NCBI GenBank assembly: GCA_022559845.1
Contig: CM040124.1
Location: forward strand, 74,671,491-74,735,490
DNA length: 64,000 nucleotides
Reading direction: 5' to 3'
Source: Amorphophallus konjac
Taxonomy: Eukaryota > Streptophyta > Magnoliopsida > Alismatales > Araceae
Part shown: one piece after another, positions 33,084 to 44,207 of the stretch
Layout: every line of letters begins with the position of its first letter
How positions within the stretch are numbered: the stretch's first letter is position 1
Translations under genes and position numbers: made by a program
The notes under the pieces: generated by a model
Database searches by the model: none
Told to the model about the DNA's origin: nothing
The model's input: only the letters and a program-made list of their open reading frames with translations

Positions 33084-34570
33084 CTGATTTGAGGCAATGA
33101 ATTCTGATTCATGTTTTTCTATAAATTTAGTGGTAGTTTTGTCATACCTTTTCTGGTGGGGGTCCCTATGTGAGGGGGAGCGGGTGTGTGCCTTGAGTAA
33201 GGTCAATTCTGCTTCCCTGCTGTTTTCTGGGTAGAATGGAAGATAGAGCTACTAGAGAGAGGGAGCTTGACTAATTAGAAACACTTGAAAGATGGTTGTT
33301 ATTGCTGGATTAAATGTTAGAATTGATCCTGAATATTCCTCTTAATAGAACCTCATTCATTTCCTACATTCTTAAGTTTGTGCAATTAAAGTCCAACTAG
33401 AATCCTCTTCTAGTAAGTCTTAAGAGGCTAAGATTAACCTTCACAAGTATATCCTCTTACTTTGTTGCATGACTCATGAACAAGCTAGACTTGTAAGAAA
33501 TGGTTTCTGTTTATGAGCTTCTCATTGGACATCTTGATAAGACCTCTAATATTTGCCCTGGTTTTTGTCTTCAAACAACCCCTTGTTGAGCTAGTTAAAC
33601 TGATCTGTGCTTAAAACTGCATACTGAGAAACTAGGAATCCCATCAATGAAATGAGAATTTCCTATGTCATGAGGTATCAGTTCTCATAAACAAAATCAA
33701 AAGAAAGAAATACAATTCAAAATTGTGCTTGGCAGAGCAATGATGACAATATGGTGAGTAACTAGGGATTCTGGCCTCTCATCAAGGTGTCTCCTCATGT
33801 AACAACCAATGGTCACTATCTCTGTTCTCTAATTGAGAAGTGATGAGGCTCTTACACTGAGTAACTGAGGATGCTGGCCTATGACCAAGGTACATACTTA
33901 ATGTCAAAAGTGTAACTGGCCAAATACACTCTATAACTGTGCTCTCTTTGCCTGGACTGTTTGTCCTCAATGCCTACAGGCTGTCTTAGTGGTTCAAACT
34001 CTTGTTGTCTCCTTGACAAGCCTTAACAGCTACCTTAGTCATACTTGTTGCCACTTGCTCTTCTCTCATAATCATAGTAAGTTGATAAACTTCAAGATTC
34101 TTCTGAATCTCTTTCTCTTACCAGAACTCCAAGATTCTTCACTGGACCTTATAGCCCCACTTAAGCATCTAAGATTTGACAATGAGTGTCTACTGTTGGA
34201 ATTCTCTCCATCTTTACTCATCAGTCCAGCGTCAACATCTCTCTTTCTCCTTGTTTTGATGATGTCAAAGGGGGAGAAGGTTGAAAAGTCTGAAAAGGGG
34301 AGAAGGTTGGGGAGAAGGTTGAAAGGGGGAGTAAGTCTGAAAAGGGGAGAAGGTTGAAAGGGGGAGTAAAGAGGTTGAAAGGATGGGTGATCAAGTAGCT
34401 AGCTAGTGGAAGGAAGGTTATGGAATGGTTTTAGGTAAAAGATGATGCATGCTGTGAGTTCAGGACTTGAGAGGTCACCATTGCTACCCTTATTGAGAAT
34501 ATTTTAAGTTGGTGTTTCTTCTTTCATTGAATTTGACTCATGGTGTTGCCATCATCAAAAAGGGGGAGAT
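33084..34570 (+). other. Non-coding region after pol of copia A
   Basis: About 1.5 kb with no convincing reading frame, where SIRE-type elements may carry an env-like gene. Near the end (34262-34375) purine-rich blocks gaaaaggggagaaggttg and gaaagggggagtaa are repeated several times, resembling extra polypurine tracts. A final aaaaagggggagat abuts the 3' LTR. Confidence 0.7.
34557..34570 (+). other. Polypurine tract of copia A
   Basis: aaaaagggggagat lies directly before the TGTTGCATCT start of the 3' LTR. Confidence 0.93.
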
Positions 34571-36667
34571 TGTTGCATCTCTATAGTTTTGATGATGACT
34601 AACACTATGAATCAAATTATTTTTATGATAATTATTTTGATGCTCCTTGATGAATGATAAAGATCCTGCATTGTTTAAATATTCTTAGGATCTAATGTTG
34701 TTATCTTGCATGCACATCGATGGATCAAATGCTTTTTCATCATGCTTTTCTGATTTAATGATCCTCTATTATGTTCACCCATAAGCTCATACTTATCTGT
34801 CTTGTTTATATGGGTTCTGTGCATTTAGTGCGTTGACGCACTTGGCTGGCTGCGTAGACGCACTAGTGCGTCTTTCGCTTGCTGTTTTGTCCATTGAGTC
34901 GACGCTGTCACCTGAAGCGTTGACGCATTGGCTTGGTGCCAAGGGCTTGAGCGTCTCGCCTATGAAGCTGAGTCGACGCTGTCACCTGAAGCGTTGACGC
35001 ATTGGCTTGGTGCCAAGGGCTTGAGCGTCTCGCCTATGAAGCTGAGTCGACGCTGTCACCTGAAGCGTTGACGCATTGGCTTGGTGCCAAGGGCTTGAGC
35101 GTCTCGCCTATGAAGCTGAGTCGACGCTGTCACCTGAAGCGTTGACGCATTGGCTTGTTACCAAGAGATTGTGCGTCTCGCCCAAGGAGCTGAGGCAACG
35201 CTACACAATGGAAGCGTCGACGCCTTGAGTTTATGACCAAAGGTTCTTTTGATCAACCACCAAGCAGAAGCGTCGACGCTGTCAACTGATGCGTTGACGC
35301 ATTAGTGTGTTTTATCAAGGGACCTATTCTCCATTATATCCATTGCGTTAACGCCTTGGCTTTAGTGTGTTGACACGTTCTTCAGTCCTTTGATAAGTCC
35401 CGTGCAATCTGTGTGAACAATGTATGACTTGAATATTTCTGAGATTGACTGAATGTTCTCTGAAACCTTACAGGGACTTAAAGACAAATTGGAACTTTAT
35501 TCCAATCATGTGAGCACGTGATCCGAGGGAATAATCATCTAATACGTGGCTCGATTCATCTGGAAGCATTACTTCGCGCATGTCTCCCAAACCCTCACTC
35601 TCTCATGAGGTTGGATATATATATGAAGGTTTCTGCTCCTGAAAAGCTGCCGAAGCCACAAGGAAAAGGGTGAGGCCAGAGCGAGAGGAAGGAGAGGAGA
35701 AGCCATCCTGATTCATTCGTTGAGCATACCTGGAAGAGAGAGAGTGATGAAGGAGAGGATGGTTTTCAGAGTGATGAAGGAGAGGATGGTTTTCTGCTAT
35801 GTTTTGTCTATGCTTCTTTAAGAAGCTACATTGTTTCTCTGTTCGATTGTCTTCGATATTTCTTTATGTTTTCAGTTGTTTGTTCTTAAATTCCGATACT
35901 CTATTTTATCGTTCCCTCTGGGTGTAGAGGAAGAGAGGTGAATCCTCTGAGTTGCATTGTGGTTCCCTCTGAATCAGATCAGAGGAAGGGAGGTGGTCTC
36001 CGGGGTTCTTGTGTTCAGATAGTAAGGAGGCTATCTGGGTTGTTCCCTCCGGCTGTGGAGGAAGAGAGATAGCGTCTCTGATTTGCAGTGAGTGTGGGTC
36101 ACTGCTGGGTTCCCTCTTGTCTAAGAGGAAGGGAGAGTTATCTCCGGGTCAGGTCTTGGGGTGTGAGACCTGGGTGCAAGCTGTGTGTTCAGCGTCTGTA
36201 GGGATTTCGATCCCCAAGCTGTGGATCAGCGTGTTGTTGGCAGACTGAGTCTGCGGTTCTTTCTTGTGAAAGGGAAGCCTCACTCGGCCTTGAGTGAGGG
36301 ATGGACGTAAGTCTGCAGGTTGCAGACTGAACCATCTAAACCTCTTGTTCTTCGTGGTGTGATTGTGCGCATCTTTTCTCTTTATGCTTTTATCTGGTTT
36401 CATGAATTAAGTGTGATTGTTGATGATCGAAACCTTGGTCTGACTACTCGCTTAGTGCTTGTGCATATGTGCTGATGAAATTCTGAGTGATATATGTTCT
36501 GCGCTCGTGACCTGCTTTATCTTGGTTAAGGTTTCGGATTATTTTACATATAGTCATTCTTCCTAGCCCATCTCATCTTCTAAGATTACCTCGGCTAGGA
36601 CAAATATTTTTTAAACGGTGATCTATTCATCCCCTCCCCTTCTAGCTCACCGTCCTATTACTTAACA
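34571..36667 (+). mobile_element. 3' LTR of copia A
   Basis: 2,097 bp from tgttgcatct to attacttaaca. It carries the same promoter and stem-loop blocks as the 5' LTR and is 74 bp longer because of one additional repeat unit. Confidence 0.96.
34897..35192 (+). repeat. 74-bp tandem repeat, four copies (3' LTR of A)
   Basis: Copies start at 34897, 34971, 35045 and 35119. The first three are of the ggtgcc type and the last is of the gttacc type. The 5' LTR has two plus one. Confidence 0.97.
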
Positions 36668-36672
36668 ACTGG
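36668..36672. repeat. Target site duplication, right copy, of copia A
   Basis: ACTGG, identical to 25800-25804. Confidence 0.95.
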
Positions 36673-36698
36673 GTTCCTTCCGCGCTCGGGACGTGATA
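36673..36698 (+). mobile_element. 5' LTR of element B, last 26 bp
   Basis: gttccttccgcgctcgggacgtgata continues the LTR after copia A. Compare LTR F, 816-842, which ends gggcatgaca. Here the final CA is TA. Confidence 0.85.
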
Positions 36699-36705
36699 AT
36701 TTTTG

Positions 36706-36717
36706 TGGTATCAGAGC
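36706..36717 (+). other. Primer-binding site of element B
   Basis: TGGTATCAGAGC, complementary to the initiator methionine tRNA 3' end, seven bases after the LTR. Confidence 0.9.
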
Positions 36718-36867
36718 CTAGGATGTTCAATTCCTAGGAAACCAAGTCAAAGAATAGGTTTATACCTTTACCCGACGAGATTGGGTAGAGCCATGGGTAA
36801 AGTTAACTTGGGATTAAGACGTTTGGTTTATCGTATATTAATATAGCTACTTAAATCTTGTAGGATC

Positions 36868-38664
36868 ATGGCCGCCGAACATGCTGAATGGCGTGATATG
36901 CAACGCACTATTCAAGGTCTTACCTAGGCGCTACAACAAGTGGCGCAGGGCAGAGCAAATCGTGGAGTGGGAGACCTCCACCGTAGTTTCCGCAATATGA
37001 ACCCACCGAAGTTCACCGGCTCATCCGATCCCGACGATGCCGAGAACTGGATCAAAGAGATCGAAAGGATATTCTGTGTAATGCAATGCACAGATGAAGA
37101 GAACGTGTTATTAGCAACTTTCCAACTAGAGTGGGACGCTCGCTTTTGGTGGCAGTCGATAGAAGCTACCTTACCCCATGAGCAAGTTACATGGGGCGAG
37201 TTCTTGGAACATTTCAACAACAAATACTTCTCGGACCGGATTCAAGAAAAGAAAGTCGTGGAATTTACCGCACTCAAGCAAAGGACCTTATCAGTGGCCG
37301 AGTATGAGGCCCAATTCTCCCGTCTATCAAGGTATGCACCACACTTGGTGCATACAAAAAAGATGAAGGCCCGAAGATTCCTAAACGGACTTAGGCCGCA
37401 ATACATCACTCAACTGGCGCCAATGGACATTCAAGTCTACTCGAAGATGATAAGGTGAGCCCAATTGTTAGAAGATGCCATGGAGCTGTCTGACCGGATC
37501 CGTGGGAAAGACAAGAAGGAGCACGTTACAAGCTCCGGCACATTCAAACCAACATTCAACAAGAAGAGGTCAAGCACTGGAGGAGATTCCTCCCAAGAGA
37601 AGAAATTTAAGAAGAATAACAAGCCCTTCTTTATTAGTACCACACCTTCCAAAGAGGTGTGTAAGCATTATGACAAGGCCGGCCATAAGGCCAAAGAATG
37701 CTGGAGAAGGTTGGGAGTGTGCCTCCGTTGTGGGAGCCGTGATCACCAGATTCTCGACCATCCTCTACTTAATGATCAAGCCGGAGACGAGAAGCACTCG
37801 GTCAAGAAGCAAGCCCATCTCCAAGCGCTTCAAGAGATGGAACAAGATGAAGATGGGCTTGTGGAAGGTACATTAAAGATTTATTCTAAGTCTGCTCGTG
37901 TCTTGTTTGATACCGGCGCGACTCATTCTTTTGTTTCCAAGAGATTTGCTGATCCATTACCTATGGAACCAGAGTGGATAGATTTAGTTATTTTCACTCC
38001 TTTTGAAAATGAATCCAAGATTTCACATCATTACACAAATTGTGAAGTCATGGTTAAAGGACACAATCTACCTGCCAACCTGATATGCCTAAATATGGAC
38101 GGATATGATGTCATACTAGAAGCCGATTGGCTGTCCACACACAAGGCAGTTATAGACTGCCAAAATGGCATGATAACTTTTAAGAAATTCTCGGAACTTG
38201 TCTACACTAGTCCTCAGAGTCGAAACAAGGCACCCCTTATTTCGGCCCTCCGAGCTAGTAAGCTCTTAAGAAAGGGGTGTGTGGCTTTCATAGCATTTGT
38301 GTCTGCCACGGAAGTTAAGGAGTCCAAGATAGAAGACATCCGCGTGGTTCGGGAGTTTCCCGATGTGTTTCCGGAAGATTTGCCCAGATTACCCCCACAA
38401 AGAGAAGTGGCCTTCACCATCGACCTTGTCCCTGGTGCTGGCCCGGTTTCTAAGACACCTTATAGAATGTCTCCCGCCGAGCTCAAGGAATTGAAGGAGC
38501 AATTGATGGAGCTCTTGAAGAAGGGATTGGCCGAGTACTTCCCCGTGGGGAGCACATGTACTATTTGTAAAGAAGAAGGATGGATCGATGAGACCTTGCA
38601 TCGACTATCGATAGTTGAACCACCTTACCATCAAGAACAAGTATCCACTACCGAGGATCGATGA
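36868..38664 (+). pseudogene. Gag-protease of element B and start of its reverse transcriptase
   Basis: The ATG at 36868 opens MAAEHAEWRDMQRTIQGL, then a TAG (36925) stands where a Gln is expected. The gag core follows (NPPKFTGSSDPDDAENWIKE, then RFLNGLRPQY), with a TGA at about 37456. The same frame continues with a zinc knuckle CKHYDKAGHKAKEC, a second degenerate CLRCGSRDH, the protease motif LFDTGATHSF (about 37904) and ILEADWLS. The linker EFPDVFPEDLPRLPP opens the reverse transcriptase. Near 38540-38590 the frame is lost by an indel, and the residues to 38664 are out of frame. The order and motifs are those of plant Tekay/Del elements. Confidence 0.9.
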
Positions 38665-39552
38665 ATTATTTGATCAAATATCTGGAGCCAAATATTTCTC
38701 GAAGATCGATCTCAGGTTGGGATATCACCAATTAAGGATCAAGGATGAGGATATTCACAAAACGACATTTCAGAGCTGGTACGGGCACTACAAATTTACT
38801 ATTATGCCTTTTGGACTAACAAATGTCCCTACAGCCTTTATGCAGTTAATGAACAGTATATTCAGGCCTCATCTAGAAAATTTTGTCATGGTCTTTATTG
38901 ATGACATATTGATTTATTCAAAGACCGAGGAAGATCATGAAGAACACTTGAGGATTGCATTACAAATATTGAGGAATAATCAACTTTATGCCAAGCTTAG
39001 CAAGTGTGATTTCTGGCTTGAGGAGGTATCTTTCTTAGGACATGTGATTTCAAAGGATGGCATTTCTGTTGATCCATCAAAAGTCGAGGCTGTAAAGAAT
39101 CGGGAAAGGCTGACAAATGTAACAAAGATCGTAAGTTTCTTGGGTCTAGCTGGCTATTACCTGCGATTTATAAAGGACTTCTCCAAGATCGCCGTTCCTC
39201 TCACTAGGCTGACACGCAAGGAGATTTCTTATAAGTGGGATGAAGATTGTGAACGAAGTTTTCAAGCCTTGAAGGATCATCTGACAACTGCTCCAGTCTT
39301 GGCGTTACCAACCGAAGGGGAGAAATTCGAAGTATAAATCGATGCTTCGGGTATTAGCCTCGGATGTGTCTTAATGCAACAAGGGAGAGTCAATTGCTTA
39401 CTCTTCACGGCAATTAAAGAAGCATGAGGAGAACTACCCGGTGCACGACCTAGAGTTGGCCGCGGTAGTATTTGCTTTAAAGATCTGGAGACACTATCTC
39501 TATGGAGAACAATTCACTGTGTACTCTGATCACAAGAGTCTCAAGTACTTAT
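38615..39552 (+). pseudogene. Reverse transcriptase and first half of RNase H of element B
   Basis: In the +1-shifted frame: [57 protein letters not shown] and the active site [10 protein letters not shown] (FIDD at 38894-38905). The connection region [18 protein letters not shown] follows. A TAA at 39335 comes just before the RNase H start IDASGISLGC, and a further indel near 39390 moves the frame. RNase H continues through [20 protein letters not shown] to SDHKSLKYL, where element C is inserted. The coding sequence resumes at 59842 in register. Confidence 0.92.
39548..39552. repeat. Target site duplication, left copy, of element C
   Basis: CTTAT, repeated at 59842-59846. Joining the flanks keeps the RNase H frame of B open. 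Confidence 0.95.
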
Positions 39553-39800
39553 TGTGAGCGACGTCACGTGGTTCGGGGAAGCGGAGAAGACACGGAGCGC
39601 GCGGGCTCCTCTTTTGTTTGCTGCAACATAGAAATAAGAGAAGAGAGAAGGGGCCACCACGGGAGGTTGCTCCGGCGGGGCGAGCGGGACAAATGTAATA
39701 TAGCAAGATATGGGGGTTAAACGGCCATAGCGGGAAGTGACTCGCCGCGGCCTCGGGGGGACGAGAATGGTGCAGAAATTAAATAGCAAGAATTGAAACA

Positions 39801-40165
39801 GCCATTGGGGAAGTGACTCGCCGCGGCCTCGAGAATATGAATAGATAAGAATATAACATATAAGAACGGGAATTTAAACGGCCATTGGGGAAGTGACTCG
39901 CCGCGGCCTCGAGAATATGAGCAGAATATAACAGAATATAAAGAGAATATAAGAACGGAAATTTAAACGGCCATTGAGGAAGTGACTCGCCGCGGCCTCG
40001 AGAATATGAATAGATAAGAATATAACATATAAGAACGGGAATTTAAACGGCCATTGGGGAAGTGACTCGCCGCGGCCTCGAGAATATGAGCAGAATATAA
40101 CAGAATATAAAGAGAATATAAGAACGGAAATTTAAACGGCCATTGGGGAAGTGACTCGCCGCGGC
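39801..40165 (-). repeat. Alternating 80/89-bp tandem repeat in the C LTR
   Basis: The core gccattggggaagtgactcg plus ccgcggcctcgagaatatga starts at 39801, 39881, 39970, 40050 and 40139, giving spacings of 80, 89, 80 and 89. Two spacer types alternate (aatagataagaatataacat and gcagaatataacagaatata), so the true unit is a 169-bp pair. The same pattern is in the other LTR (about 58048-58410). Confidence 0.93.
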
Positions 40166-40791
40166 CTCGAGAACAAGATGTGATCGCCAGGGGCCAAAAG
40201 ACCCCAAAATAAAGAAAGTGATCGCGCCTACCTCAAGAGCGGGAGATGGCGGGTTGCTTCTTCCTCCCCCTTCGGCCGGCCGATGGAGAGGGCTTTCCTT
40301 GGTTACCCTTGCAAAACAGTAGACAATAAACGAACGAATTAGAAAATGGCAGTGTAGTAACAATTCCTTGCAATAAAAGTAACGAGATCGTGACCTGACA
40401 CACACCTGGTTGGTGTGGTTTTAAACCCCTCTCGGACTCGAGTAGGAGGAAAATGCGATGATGAATGCAAGAAGTATGCAAGAGACGGCGCCCTTATGTA
40501 GGGAGATAGAGGATGCAGTATGATGAATGTAAAGAACTATGGAGAAAAGGGGAAGAAAAGGCTTATTGGAGGAGCCGAGGGTGAGATCCGGCGGAGCTCC
40601 GACAGCGTAGGGACGACGTGGAAGCGCGGTGGATGAAGATGACCTTCCTCTCGTGAGCGTGGGCACCCGAGAAGCCGACAGAACCTCCACCTACAAAAGA
40701 CCCCACGGGTTAGAAATGACTCCGTAGCCTCTGGGCTCCGGCAGCCTATCGGATCTCTTAGAAGCTCTTCCAGAACTGAGGGGGTGGGCCT

Positions 40792-40801
40792 CTATTTATA
40801 G
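40792..40801 (-). promoter_or_regulatory. TATA box of the C 3' LTR (reverse strand)
   Basis: The + strand tctatttata reads tataaataga on the element strand, inside cctataaatagaggcccacc. The equivalent in the 5' LTR is about 59038-59047, which should drive the element. Confidence 0.75.
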
Positions 40802-40813
40802 GGCTCCGGAGGG

Positions 40814-41334
40814 TGGAGGCGTCCAGGACCCTGGACACCTCCATCAGGGCCGAACTAATATTTTATTCTATTTTTATTCATTTTTTCAGAATATTTTTGT
40901 GGAGGCGTCCATGGCCCCGGACGCCTCCAACAGGTCCACCGAACACCACCGACGGCCGCACGCGGTTTGGCACAACGCGAGGTTTTGTGAGCGGTGCCTC
41001 GTGATTCAGAAATGGGCGCGTCCAGCTGGCTGGACGTCTCCATAATTTGGCTTTTTTCACACACGACAAACCGTCGTTCGGTGGGTGGCGCCCGTGGGTG
41101 AGTTGATGGAGGCGTCCAGGGGCCTGGACGCCTCCATAAATATATTATTTTTATTTTTTGTTTTGTTTTTATGCCAAAGCTGGCGTTTTAATTTTTTATA
41201 TTTATTTTTATGGAGGCGTCCAGGGTCCTGGACGCCTCCATCAATATAATATTTTTTATTTGATTTTGTTCTTTGAAAAATAAATTAAAAAGAAATTAAA
41301 AGAATGGGGGCATCCAGGGGCCTGGACGCCCCCA
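40814..41334 (-). repeat. Six palindromes GGAGGCGTCCAGG/CCTGGACGCCTCC in the C LTR U3
   Basis: Near-perfect palindromes of about 28-30 bp with almost no loop lie at 40814-40843, 40900-40929, 41014-41043 (a diverged form around gcgtccagctggctggacgt), 41106-41137, 41211-41240 and 41305-41334. They are separated by AT-rich stretches. On the element strand they lie upstream of the TATA box, the nearest about 13 bp away. Confidence 0.92.
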
Positions 41335-41594
41335 TAAAGACCCACCTGGGTCCTCAGTTCAGGCGTTGGCGGCCGCCCGACGGACACCCTTCTTGGTTCC
41401 GGAACCTCCTGATGCGTCTGACTAGTGTTGATGCCGTCCGAATGCCGTGACGAGACGATTCCGGATGCCAAAAAGGGCGGAAGAAGACTCAAGAAAAGGA
41501 AGCACTCAAGTGATTCAAAACGCGTAAGCCGTCGCGGGGCGTTGTATAATAACATGAGACTTTCTCAGGAGACGTCAGGAATGGCGTGTCTACA

Positions 41595-42933
41595 GCTGGC
41601 CCGCCTTGGCGTCTGCCTTGCAAGGGAGCGACACGTAGTGGAATAGTTTTGAAGTGGAGTGAAATGAAGTGGGAGCGGACTGATAAGTTGATGCCAAGGT
41701 GTGATGAGACACGCTTTTGACGTTACTGTCTGGAATATTTCCTGAAGTTTCAATGAGGCGACCTTGAAGGAGGTCTTTCAAGTCTTGACGATTGCTTGGA
41801 TGGATATCAAATAAGGGAGGGTGAGATGTGCGCTCAGGCACGAAAAATAAAGGAGACCAACTTCTCGGTGTGGAAGTACCTGGGTCATAAACCTGCAGGT
41901 TTCACCTTTGGGAGCGGTTACCAGCCAATGTGGAAGTGCTGCAGCCAAGGTGGGTCAAACAAGGTAAAAAGTAAAGAATATCTGAGAGTCTGTCCAAACA
42001 AGGGTCTCCTTTGGAAGAGCAACGTAGGGCCGTTTCAAGGAAATTCAGTATTTCATTCGGAGTGGAATATCTCATATTTGTAAGAATTGAAGCACATCGG
42101 CTTTTGCAATCGAACCACTTGAATGATCTTCCGCAATAAATCAAAGTCCTATATGAATGCATGCTGGGCTTAAAGAAAAATTTAAAATAAACTAAAATAG
42201 AAAATAGCCAAGGATAATATTGTCAACTTGTTAAGAACGGGTCAGGATACCGAACCGGTGAGCCGACACTGGGCTGGGGCCCGTTTATCCGCGCACCAAC
42301 TCACTGAATGGAACCGTCGTCCCCATGCTACCACAAGTTAACGGCCTATCCGTACAACCCAAATTCTTCTGGGATCATCATTATTTTTGTTGAAGGGGAA
42401 CTCAGATCCCAGATTCGTTCGGGCCGTAAGGTCCTTGACATATTCTAGTAACGTAGGTATCATATATTATGATGCATGACATGGTGGGACCAACCAATGA
42501 AAGGTGGGACATGAGATAGGATAAAAAACGTCCGTTAGTAAAACCTGCACAGGCCAGCATGGATTAATAACATCAGAAAGTAACAGAATCGTAACAGAAT
42601 CACACCACAGTACAAGGGGGTCTAGACAAAACTCTGACGACTGACCACTGTAGCGCCTCTCCTTTCCTACACTTCTTCTCTTGCACTAAGTTGTTTCGAG
42701 GCATGCCTCACGAGGCCTTGCTCTAAAAAGCAGGGAGCTACGCCTTGCACGGAGAGATCATCCTTCTTTCTTTTTTTTCTTCTTGGGCGCGTCCTGGCGT
42801 GAGGACGCGTCTTATCCTTCGAATTCAAATTTAAAGCGTCAGGCGGCCTTTCTTCTCCGTGCCTTACCCTCAAACGAGCCCGCCTCCTGTCGAGATTTGC
42901 TCGCCCCTTTCCATCTTCTTCCTCTCTCGATCG
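41595..42933. other. 3' untranslated tail of C, left of the antisense genes
   Basis: No coding region is recognised on either strand. On the element strand the sequence next to the LTR is ccaaggcgggccagc, a weak candidate polypurine tract. On the + strand, 42740-42930 is pyrimidine-rich and GC-rich and could be the 5' UTR and promoter area of the PMD-related gene that follows, but no clear TATA box is seen. Confidence 0.5.
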
Positions 42934-44207
42934 ATGGAGTTCGGCGGTCTGGACCACGGCGAAGGTGGAGAGGGACGCGGGACCCCTCGCCTGAGGAGGG
43001 ACGCGCCAGAGCACGGAACGGCATCCATGGAGGAGGAAGGGCCGCTTCGGGCCCCCGAGGGACCCGAGGGGCCCAATGGCGCGGAAGGAAGTGAACACGG
43101 CTTGGTGAGTGCATTGGTTTCCCCTTCTTTGATCTATTTTGAGTTTTGAAGCGGGCCGCGCGAGGGGGGAAAGGGTTCGGCGAGTGTTACACTCAAATGA
43201 TGGACGCATCCTAGACAGGGGATGCGTTCTTTGTTATGATACGAGGCCCTTCTTTCTTGGTGCAGGATATGGCGAGGACCCTGGGCCTGGCCGATGAGTG
43301 GGCGAGTGCAGACGAGCCGAGCCGCGTCAGGAAGGAGAGTCGCGGCAAGGCGAAGCTTGAGGATTGGCGCATACGTCTCCCTGGGCAGCAAGGGAGCGTA
43401 CTGGTGCAGGATAGTGTCGACTTCCTGCGGCGGCAGAGAGAGAGTTATGCGGGGCTTCCCAAGCCGGGGATACGCGCGACGTCGACGGGTCGCGTGCCCA
43501 ATTAGCCGAGGTCAGGCGGCAGCTGGCCGCCACTCAACAGGAACTGTCGCTCTTGTAGGCTAAGTGCTGCATTTTCTATTTTTAAATGTGGAGGTTAGCT
43601 GACGGCTGTTGTTTGTTCGTTCCAGCGTGCCCAGCAGACAGCGATGGTGGGAGTGACTGGCGGCTCATCTTCCAGTTCCTCGGCCCCTTTTCTTGAGATT
43701 GCCACCCTTTGGGAGCAACTTACTGGTGCGGTGGCTCGGGCTGCCCGGGCGGAAGAGGAGCGTGATGCCTGGGTGGCGACTGTAGCAGAGCTGCGACATC
43801 GCGGTGAGGAGAGACCTTCTCCAGACATCCTGGAGTTAAGGGTTCTTCTACAGATGATGAGGAGAGAGACAGAGAGAGAGAAAGTCGAGAGAAGGTCCGA
43901 GCGACAGCGGGATCAGACCGAGAGGAGGGCCTTGGAGGCCCAAGTGAGGGAGCTCCAGCTGGGCCTTCAGGCCGTCGTGCAGAGGCTAGGAGGGATGGAG
44001 ACGCGCTACGAGAGAGCGCGAGAGTTCGGGGAGCGACTGCGCCAGTCTGGTCGCTTTGCTGCTAGTGGCTTCTTTGTCACACCAGGGGAGGAGCAGCGAG
44101 TCATTACTGTGGAGCCGGCGCCACGAGGCGAGGCGGGTGCTACTGCACGGGGATCCCGGAGGCTTCTGAGGGACCCTCACCTCAGGGGAGAGGAGAGGGA
44201 CGCCTAG
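42934..44207 (+). pseudogene. PMD-gene copy 1: lacks the PMD core, keeps the coiled-coil tail
   Basis: Apparent exons: 42934-43104 (57 codons, Gly/Glu-rich, starts MEFGGLDHGEGGEGRG) with a GTGAGT donor, then 43266 onward after a ttctttcttggtgcag acceptor. That exon encodes ARTLGLADEW...LEDWRIRLPG and matches residues just after the PMD in copy 2. The equivalent of copy 2's next intron is missing and the frame shifts there, so the helix DVDGSRAQLAEVRRQLAA (43478-43555) is in another frame. The last exon, 43626-44207, starts after ttcgttccag. It gives an Arg/Glu-rich coiled coil (REKVERRSERQRDQTERRAL) and ends SGFFVTPGEEQRV...EERDA. It lies antisense in element C. It is probably a deletion derivative of a gene like copy 2. 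Confidence 0.7.

Larger units (their letters stand above)
25805..36667 (+). mobile_element. Full-length SIRE/Maximus-like Ty1/copia element A
   Basis: 10,863 bp, with LTRs of 2,023 and 2,097 bp (TGTTGCATCT...TTAACA), a 5-bp duplication ACTGG, primer-binding site TGGTATCAGAGC, an intact gag frame, a pol in copia order (protease, integrase, reverse transcriptase, RNase H), 1.5 kb of non-coding DNA after pol, and a polypurine tract. The large gag with a coiled-coil tail, the long LTRs and the long region after pol fit the SIRE/Maximus lineage. Four stop codons in the reverse transcriptase/RNase H part make this copy non-autonomous. Confidence 0.96.
39553..41594 (-). mobile_element. 3' LTR of element C (left end)
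   Basis: It reads tgtgagcgacgtcacg... to ...ggcgtgtctaca on the + strand. It is nearly the same as 57797-59841, with scattered point differences. Transcription would run leftward. The U3 with the palindromes is on the right (40814-41594), the TATA box at 40792-40801, and the R/U5 with a tandem repeat further left. Confidence 0.95.

Noticed and set aside
33084..34570. An env-like gene after pol of copia A
   Set aside because: SIRE elements may have one, but the frames here are short (the longest is about 120 codons), with no signal peptide or transmembrane pattern I could support.
39502..39720. Forward frame crossing from B RNase H into the C LTR
   Set aside because: A chimera created by the insertion junction; the frame is not B's RNase H frame. 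The target duplication shows the boundary at 39552/39553.
40813..41064. Short open frames on both strands through the C U3 (repeated at 59059-59310)
   Set aside because: They overlap palindromes on both strands and are duplicated with the LTR. They lie upstream of the promoter in the element's orientation.
42667..43209. Reverse-strand 180-codon frame opposite PMD copy 1
   Set aside because: A GC-rich shadow of the forward exon. The forward strand has splice sites and homology to copy 2, and the reverse frame has neither.
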